Of a DNA stretch of 11,216 nt, positions 7,102-11,216 are shown in pieces (the stretch's first letter is position 1; the number at the start of each line of letters is the position of its first letter). This stretch comes from Butyrivibrio sp. (GTDB taxonomy: Bacteria > Bacillota > Clostridia > Lachnospirales > Lachnospiraceae), in NCBI GenBank assembly GCA_024688095.1, contig JAILEJ010000332.1:1-11216 (forward strand), written 5' to 3'. Made by a program: the position numbers and the translations under genes. Under the pieces are notes generated by a model. The model was not told where the DNA came from and made no database searches. It worked only from the letters and a program-made list of their open reading frames with translations.

Positions 7102-7320
7102 TTAATCATCCCAATCATCATCAAGTATAGAATTTACACCTGCTTTTTTGCCCATATTATAAAAAATACAAGCTACAGCAATTACTCCCACAGTTATTAA
7201 AGCAATTATCCATAAACGTTTCTTTTTTTGCTCTTCAAGTGAATTATAATATTCATAAAGTTCTGAAACTTTGTCTTTTGCTGTAGAAACAGTATCTGTA
7301 AAAACTTCTTTATAATCCAT
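7102..7320 (-). CDS. Small single-pass membrane protein of unknown function
   Basis: Complete 72-residue protein, not assigned to a characterised family. An amphipathic, charged N-terminal segment (residues 1-35, ending EEQKKKR) leads into one hydrophobic helix (about 36-54, LWIIALITVGVIAVACIFY), followed by a short GKKAG turn and a very acidic end (DDDWDD). The layout recalls YtxH-like or other small membrane-associated proteins, but no signature motif supports a name. Positive charges before the helix predict the N-terminus inside. The ATG at 7320 has AGGGGG about 9 nt upstream. A candidate promoter upstream and a strong terminator downstream suggest a separate short transcript, and the gene is almost certainly real because of the good ribosome binding site and terminator. 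Confidence 0.8.
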   Translation of the reverse strand: MDYKEVFTDTVSTAKDKVSELYEYYNSLEEQKKKRLWIIALITVGVIAVACIFYNMGKKAGVNSILDDDWDD

Positions 7321-7347
7321 ATAATTTAGCCCCCTAAAAAGCTTATA

Positions 7348-7376
7348 TTTATATATCTATTGTACAACTTTTTCAG
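7348..7376 (-). promoter_or_regulatory. Candidate promoter of the small membrane protein gene
   Basis: On the minus strand, CTGAAA (7371-7376, 4 of 6) is followed by 17 nt and TATAAA (7348-7353, 5 of 6). Start near 7341 would give a leader of about 20 nt holding the ribosome binding site. An alternative, TTCACA with TACAAT at 19 nt, overlaps it, so the exact promoter is uncertain. Confidence 0.35.
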
Positions 7377-7414
7377 AATAAATTGTGAACAGTTTTTAAA
7401 TATTTACCATTTTT

Positions 7415-8008
7415 TTATTTAAGCTTACTTAAATCTTCTATAGCACTAAAAATTTGTGCTTTATAATTTCCAGCATTTATATTTGCAAGCTTTAGTTCTT
7501 TTCTATAAACATATTTAAGGTTCCAGAAAGCTGATTTTACCTTATCTGGAAGTCCATCTTTATACATAATAATTGTTGTAGAATCATCTAATTTCTTTTC
7601 AACAAAATAATACTGTGCATGAAGAGGATTATAAAAAATATTATGACTTGCAGGTGAAACACCAGAAGCCCATGTGGAAGTATCTCCGAAATTATATCTT
7701 GCAATATAAATTATAGGCTCTGTTGTATTTTCAGGATCAACATTTATCTCTACTGCATAAACAGGAGCATTAATCCATCCATTTCCCATAATATCGCCAT
7801 CTGCTTTTCTTTGATACAGCAAAATAAAACTCCAGTTTACCCATCCTCTATAATCTTTTTCAGACCCGTATCTCAAAAATCTTTCTGTTGGTTTATAGTA
7901 ACACTCATCATCTATTTCATTTTGTAATTTTAATATTAATTTTTCGATACTCTGCATTGTTTTAAATACAACATCAAAAGCATTATGAAGATTTTCACCC
8001 AAAGTCAT
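7415..8008 (-). CDS. Unrecognised protein, second gene of an overlapping pair with a PD-(D/E)XK-like gene
   Basis: 197 residues from the ATG at 8008, chosen because a strong GGAGG site lies 8 nt upstream; a reading frame from 8053 would add 15 residues and overlap the upstream gene by 59 nt without such a site. With the chosen start the overlap is 14 nt, which points to translational coupling and a stoichiometric partner. I do not recognise the family. Residues 1-35 look like one long helix (NAFDVVFKTMQSIEKLILKL), then an alpha/beta part with aromatic-rich strands: RGWVNWSFILLYQRK (54-68), APVYAVEINVDP (81-92), PIIYIARYNF (98-107) and AQYYFVEKKL (131-140). There is no signal peptide, membrane helix, zinc motif or P-loop, so it is cytosolic. 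No terminator is visible after it. A functional link with its partner is inferred from the overlap only. Confidence 0.8.
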   Translation of the reverse strand: MTLGENLHNAFDVVFKTMQSIEKLILKLQNEIDDECYYKPTERFLRYGSEKDYRGWVNWSFILLYQRKADGDIMGNGWINAPVYAVEINVDPENTTEPIIYIARYNFGDTSTWASGVSPASHNIFYNPLHAQYYFVEKKLDDSTTIIMYKDGLPDKVKSAFWNLKYVYRKELKLANINAGNYKAQIFSAIEDLSKLK

Positions 8009-8645
8009 AGTATAGTCCTCCGTCAATATTAGTTTTATCATCGAAGCCATCAAAAGACATAAATCCTTTAGCTTTTAAAAGTTCTCGTAAATCTTTGACA
8101 ATTATCTCCTCATACCTTGTTTGAGTTTCTATTAAATCAAGACCAAGAAAAATATTTTCCCAGGTAATATAACCAAAATGAACTTTTTGGAAATGAGGTT
8201 TCCTGCAATTAGCAATATAAATTTTTCTTGTATCTTCTTCTCTTGCAACAAGTAAAAGAAGCATCTCTTCTGTTTCACACCACTCATTCATCATCTTTGC
8301 ATCACGAATAAGCTGTGCATTATCATCAAATGGTGGACATCTATAAACATTATCTATACCAATTCTTACATTTTCCACAGAAAGAAATGCATCCATTTCA
8401 CCATAATTATTCTTGGATTTTTTCCAGAATTCCATATCGAAGTATTCATCTGTTGAAATACCTTCAATAGCGCTTCGAAAAGCCTTATCATAACTTACAG
8501 CATACTTTAACAGAATTTTATGAAGTCCTCGCATATACGGAAAGTATCTTAATGTACCAAAAAAATCACCAGTCAGCTCATCCTCTAGAGATTCAGTATG
8601 GCTAAGCATGGCATTACATGTTTTTTGATTTATCTCAGCTATCAT
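7995..8645 (-). CDS. PD-(D/E)XK nuclease-like protein with degraded catalytic motif
   Basis: 216 residues from the ATG at 8645, preferred over the ATG nine codons upstream (8672) because AGGGAG lies 9 nt before it and 8672 has none. The layout resembles the PD-(D/E)XK restriction-endonuclease-like fold: an N-terminal helix with ELTGDFFGTLRYFP (residues 23-36), the strand EMDAFLS (83-89, D85), then VRIGIDNV (93-100) where the (D/E)xK motif is expected, a helix with QLIRDA (111-116), strands LLLLVAREE (129-137) and RKIYIANC (140-147), and a C-terminal ITWENIFLGL ... YEEIIVKDLRELLKAKGF segment. In this reading the catalytic Lys is Val100 (D98-N-V100), so cleavage activity is doubtful unless a residue has moved. 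Fold assignment is by pattern and not certain. It overlaps the next gene by 14 nt. No convincing promoter was found in the AT-rich upstream region. Confidence 0.75.
   Translation of the reverse strand: MIAEINQKTCNAMLSHTESLEDELTGDFFGTLRYFPYMRGLHKILLKYAVSYDKAFRSAIEGISTDEYFDMEFWKKSKNNYGEMDAFLSVENVRIGIDNVYRCPPFDDNAQLIRDAKMMNEWCETEEMLLLLVAREEDTRKIYIANCRKPHFQKVHFGYITWENIFLGLDLIETQTRYEEIIVKDLRELLKAKGFMSFDGFDDKTNIDGGLYYDFG
8017..8021 (-). promoter_or_regulatory. Ribosome binding site that sets the start at 8008
   Basis: GGAGG on the minus strand, 8 nt before the ATG at 8008 and inside the end of the upstream nuclease-like gene. It decides the start of the partner gene and indicates coupled translation. 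Confidence 0.8.
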
Positions 8646-8654
8646 AGAAAGTCG

Positions 8655-8660
8655 CTCCCT
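8655..8660 (-). promoter_or_regulatory. Ribosome binding site that sets the start at 8645
   Basis: AGGGAG on the minus strand, 9 nt before the ATG at 8645. No comparable site precedes the upstream ATG at 8672, so the shorter protein is favoured. Confidence 0.65.
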
Positions 8661-8760
8661 GTTAATAGACATTGTATAAACAACTAATATAATTATATAT
8701 AAAATTCACAATAAATGGTACAAAATAGTTTAAAAAAAAATAAAATTTTTCATAAGGATT

Positions 8761-8789
8761 TAGACATATTTTGTTCATATTTTTACTAT
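8761..8789 (+). promoter_or_regulatory. Candidate plus-strand promoter of a small RNA
   Basis: TAGACA (8761-8766, 5 of 6 match to TTGACA) is followed by 17 nt and TACTAT (8784-8789, 4 of 6 match to TATAAT). Start would be near 8796, just before the first hairpin of the candidate RNA. It points away from the nuclease-like pair, so that intergenic region is divergent. Confidence 0.45.
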
Positions 8790-8795
8790 ATATTA

Positions 8796-8965
8796 TTAAC
8801 CATAGATAGTTAATAAACTATCTCCCCCTCATAAGAAAATCGCAGGACACTCACAGCAATGTGAGTGTTTTTGCGTGAAGAATTTGAAGAGTTCATATTC
8901 AAATTCGAACCTCCACATCGTGGCTTGGTTGATATCCCCCAAATATCATCCAGTCACTTTTTTTT
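8796..8965 (+). ncRNA. Candidate small structured RNA with C-rich anti-Shine-Dalgarno motifs
   Basis: This intergenic block has no convincing ORF but a chain of hairpins that read best on the plus strand: 8804-8811 with 8816-8823 (8 bp); 8841-8855 with 8860-8875 (15 bp, one bulged U, GCAA GNRA tetraloop); 8880-8888 with 8898-8906 (9 bp); and a terminator hairpin ending in U8. Two G-U pairs in the second hairpin (8845, 8846) and one in the terminator would be mismatches on the minus strand, which fixes the direction. Unpaired or looped C-rich stretches occur at 8821-8830 (TCTCCCCCTC), 8910-8914 (CCTCC) and the terminator loop 8936-8940 (CCCCC); all can pair with ribosome binding sites. Gram-positive trans-acting sRNAs such as RsaE/RoxS and FsrA use C-rich segments this way. 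The 5' end is inferred from the promoter candidate. No known RNA family was recognised. Confidence 0.55.
8920..8965 (+). terminator. Plus-strand intrinsic terminator with a C-rich loop
   Basis: The arm 8920-8935 pairs with 8943-8957, about 15 bp with one bulged U (8925 or 8926) and one U-U mismatch (8929 with 8949). The loop is CCCCCAA (8936-8942). U8 (8958-8965) follows immediately. On the minus strand no U tract follows, so the direction is plus. Confidence 0.7.
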
Positions 8966-8983
8966 AATCATATTACAAATAAT

Positions 8984-9030
8984 AAAAAAATCGTATTCAT
9001 GATATCTATTTACATGAATACGATTTTTTT
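8984..9030. terminator. Bidirectional intrinsic terminator after the solute-binding protein gene
   Basis: A perfect 18-bp stem (8984-9001 with 9013-9030) closes an 11-nt loop and is bounded by A7 and T7, so it can terminate in both directions. It lies 19 nt after the stop codon at 9049 of the minus-strand solute-binding-like gene and would also stop plus-strand read-through from the candidate small RNA. Confidence 0.92.
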
Positions 9031-9048
9031 ATTTAAAGAATCAGTTTA

Positions 9049-11216
9049 TCAGCTATTTTCATTTACATAAATCTGAACTCTGCTCTGAATGATATCAGCT
9101 ACTTCTTCTGCACTCTTTTGGCCTTCAAAATATGCAGCAGCTTCTTCATATACAATATTATTTACATCATCACTATAAGTTCCAATACTGTTGATTGTAT
9201 TAAGATAATCGATTACTGCTGTAACCTCTTCATCAGTCATAGGGTCAACAACTATATCTGTATCACCTATAGTATAAGTCTCATCATACTCAACTTCTTT
9301 ACCATTTTCATCAGTATATGTTGGTTTCTTTTTAGCAGCTTCACCAAGAGTATTAAGACTATCTACACTTACTGGGAAGTAGCCTTCAACAGCATTTTGG
9401 AATTTTGATGTTAGGAAAATTCTCATGAATTCCCATGCACCATCTTTACATTTTGAAGATGAGCTCATAGCTATCTGCATACTAGGTGTAACTATTGAAC
9501 CTGTACCTTCACTAATAGGGAATCCAACAAGCGTAATATCTTCACCATAAGCACCCTTCTTTAATGTATTATAATCATCAAAAGCACTGAAATATAATAC
9601 CTGTAAAAGTGAAGTGCCATCTCTCCAATATGAAGAAGTATCGTTAATGTAATCCTCTTCTGTAAGCTCTTCAGGGAATTTATTTGTAAACTCAAGTAGC
9701 TTTATAAAATCTTCTGAATTATATTTACATTCCTGTGTACCCCAATCTATAAATGAAGTACCTGATAATTCAAGGGCTGTTGCGAAAATTTCATCTCTAG
9801 AATAAGGTCCAAAAATATTCTTATATTGAACACCGGTTTTTTCTACAAGTGATTCGAGTTCATCTAAAGTCCAGCTTGTATCATCTCCAACATCAGCTGT
9901 TTTTCCTACAATTGTTTCAACAGTAAAAGAAGGAATTATCTGATAAAGCTTACCTTCATCACTTGTACAAATATCAGTAATACCATCAAGGAAATCCATT
10001 TTACTCAGTTCTTCGTCTGAATTAAAGTACTCAGTAAGATCCTCAAATAAACCTTTAGCATTGTAACTGTCAACAGGCATTGTAGAATCCAAAACTAGAA
10101 TGTCAGGTGTATTACCAGAAACTATATCAGTATTAAGCTTTGTTGAACCACCTGTATAATCATTATCCTCTGTATCATAATCCGAATAGTCAACAATCTT
10201 TACTTTATATTTATCACTTTCTTTATTAAATGCAATAACCTGCGCTCTTACATCATAGTCAATATAGTTACATCCAAGTGTTATAACTTCTTTGTCTACT
10301 ACGTCTGAAGGATTAACTTTTGTAAGCATCTGCAATGAAATATTTCCATCTGCATCAGGAATGACAGCAAGTATCTGTGTGTCAGATAATCCACATACAA
10401 AGTACGCACCGTATGTATCGATATCTGAATCAACATAGTTACAAAGTTCTGTAACATCAGTATCTCCAATGTTTATTCCACAAATAGCTTCAGAGCTGCA
10501 AGCAAAGAAATCATATCCATAGCCTGGCATCAAAGTATATTCAAAATTATCAAAAGCAAAATCAATTGATGTAGCTTTGCCAGCTGCTACATCTATTTCA
10601 TAATATACTGTATTTCCTTCTTCATCATATGAAGAACATACTATTTTTCCAGAAGAAAGTGGATATAATGAGCTTGAACTAAGATCTATATCAGCTGAAA
10701 TATCTTTTACAAGACTACCATCTTCAGGGCTATATACATGAAGACCATTTGTATCTGATATAATTGGTCCTTCTGAAGAATTAACAATTGAATAAATATA
10801 AAAATATGAATCCTCTTCAGAATCTTCTTCGGAATCAGCAGCAGTATTCTTTAAATCAGCTCTCCAAACATTCTTACCAGTATTATCAAATTTTGCAAGA
10901 ACATAATTTTCTGATTCTGCACCTAATGAATATCCATCACCCATAATTTCTGAAAGGTCAAGGCCATCACCTGTAACCATCATTTCATCATCTGCATCAA
11001 GTTCAACTTCAATATCAGAATCAATTTCATCTTCAGAATCAGAGTTTTCTTCTGAATCGAGAACATCATCACTTTCGGCATATTCTTCAACAGAACCAGC
11101 TTCTACTGATTCATCATCTGCTTCTTCTTCATCAGAATTTGTATCTTCTACTGATTCTGAATCCTGTTCTTCTTCTGCATCTTTTTCATCTGATTCTGAA
11201 CCAGTATCTTCCTTAC
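9049..11216 (-). CDS. Large solute-binding-like exported protein, 5' end outside the window
   Basis: Partial gene: 721 codons plus the TGA stop are visible, and the frame stays open to the window edge. The Met at 10983 is therefore internal and not the true start. Visible order: about 77 residues almost wholly Glu/Asp/Ser (a disordered spacer typical after a lipoprotein cysteine); then, counting from the Met at 10983, residues about 20-235 with beta-propeller-like repeats (YVLAKFDNTGKNVWRADLKN, then GLHVYSPEDGSLVKDIS); then about 240-644 resembling an ABC-transporter family 1 extracellular solute-binding protein (RAQVIAFNKESDKYKVKIVDY, then LNTDIVSGNTPDILVLD, then GAWEFMRIFLTSKFQNA). It probably sits outside the membrane, binding a sugar or oligosaccharide, but the ligand is not predictable. 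No permease genes follow: the gene ends at a strong terminator. The signal peptide and lipobox are expected beyond 11216 and were not seen. Confidence 0.85.
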   Translation of the reverse strand, partial: KEDTGSESDEKDAEEEQDSESVEDTNSDEEEADDESVEAGSVEEYAESDDVLDSEENSDSEDEIDSDIEVELDADDEMMVTGDGLDLSEIMGDGYSLGAESENYVLAKFDNTGKNVWRADLKNTAADSEEDSEEDSYFYIYSIVNSSEGPIISDTNGLHVYSPEDGSLVKDISADIDLSSSSLYPLSSGKIVCSSYDEEGNTVYYEIDVAAGKATSIDFAFDNFEYTLMPGYGYDFFACSSEAICGINIGDTDVTELCNYVDSDIDTYGAYFVCGLSDTQILAVIPDADGNISLQMLTKVNPSDVVDKEVITLGCNYIDYDVRAQVIAFNKESDKYKVKIVDYSDYDTEDNDYTGGSTKLNTDIVSGNTPDILVLDSTMPVDSYNAKGLFEDLTEYFNSDEELSKMDFLDGITDICTSDEGKLYQIIPSFTVETIVGKTADVGDDTSWTLDELESLVEKTGVQYKNIFGPYSRDEIFATALELSGTSFIDWGTQECKYNSEDFIKLLEFTNKFPEELTEEDYINDTSSYWRDGTSLLQVLYFSAFDDYNTLKKGAYGEDITLVGFPISEGTGSIVTPSMQIAMSSSSKCKDGAWEFMRIFLTSKFQNAVEGYFPVSVDSLNTLGEAAKKKPTYTDENGKEVEYDETYTIGDTDIVVDPMTDEEVTAVIDYLNTINSIGTYSDDVNNIVYEEAAAYFEGQKSAEEVADIIQSRVQIYVNENS

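Noticed and set aside
8009..8053. The longer start (8053) for the partner of the nuclease-like gene.
   Set aside because: It would give a 59-nt overlap and lacks a ribosome binding site, while the ATG at 8008 has GGAGG at 8 nt.
8820..8902. A short minus-strand reading frame starting at TTG (8902) with GGAGG 7 nt upstream, about 31 codons, low-complexity Asn/Ser-rich.
   Set aside because: It overlaps hairpins whose G-U pairs and terminator fit a plus-strand RNA, its SD is simply the complement of the CCTCC motif, the start is a TTG, and the peptide resembles no known protein.
8880..8923. A tRNA-like T-arm phrase (TTCGAA-type) suggesting a tRNA or tmRNA 3' end.
   Set aside because: No 5-bp T-stem around a 7-nt loop can be built on either strand, and no acceptor or anticodon arm is present.
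8796..8965. The hairpin chain as a CRISPR array or an insertion-sequence end.
   Set aside because: The hairpins differ in sequence from one another, there are no repeated units with spacers, and no transposase or target duplication is visible nearby.
10981..10983. Using the Met at 10983 as the start of the solute-binding-like protein.
   Set aside because: The frame continues open upstream to the window edge with in-frame acidic codons, and no ribosome binding site precedes this Met.

Overview
The window comes from an AT-rich, low-GC Gram-positive anaerobe. Strong AGGAGG-type ribosome binding sites, a near-consensus sigma-70-type promoter, U-tract terminators and the gene types (a PAS-GGDEF protein, MscL with a zinc ribbon, a large acidic-linker solute-binding lipoprotein) fit the Clostridia, probably Lachnospiraceae. 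The family assignment is inferred from protein style, not from a marker gene. All ten protein genes are read from the minus strand, so in transcription order the window runs from high to low coordinates. No tRNA, rRNA, CRISPR array, integrase or intact insertion sequence was seen.

Layout from the right end: (1) the 3' part of a large exported solute-binding-like protein (>11216 to 9049), open at its 5' end and closed by a strong terminator hairpin; (2) a 400-base non-coding stretch (8646-9048) holding, on the opposite (plus) strand, a candidate small structured RNA of about 170 nt with its own promoter-like sequence, a GNRA-tetraloop hairpin, several C-rich anti-Shine-Dalgarno-like segments and a U8 intrinsic terminator; (3) divergent from it, a tightly overlapping two-gene pair, a PD-(D/E)XK-nuclease-like protein with a degraded catalytic motif followed by an unrecognised 197-residue partner; (4) a 72-residue single-pass membrane protein with its own terminator; (5) a membrane-anchored D-Ala-D-Ala carboxypeptidase of the S11 family; (6) a PAS-GGDEF diguanylate cyclase and MscL, closed by a terminator; (7) an Mrp/NBP35-type Fe-S carrier ATPase and an AI-2E-family permease, likely one operon; (8) ilvE, a branched-chain aminotransferase with a near-perfect promoter and a terminator; (9) the 5' part of a TPR-like protein running off the left end.

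The left two thirds is mostly housekeeping: envelope maintenance (carboxypeptidase, MscL, permease), c-di-GMP signalling, Fe-S cluster handling and amino-acid metabolism. The part most likely to hold something undescribed is 7415-8965: the overlapping nuclease-like pair and the divergent structured RNA. Three evenly spaced AT-rich palindromes in front of the diguanylate cyclase gene are a second point of interest. Start codons of the overlapping pair were moved inward from the longest reading frame because good ribosome binding sites sit in front of internal ATGs.
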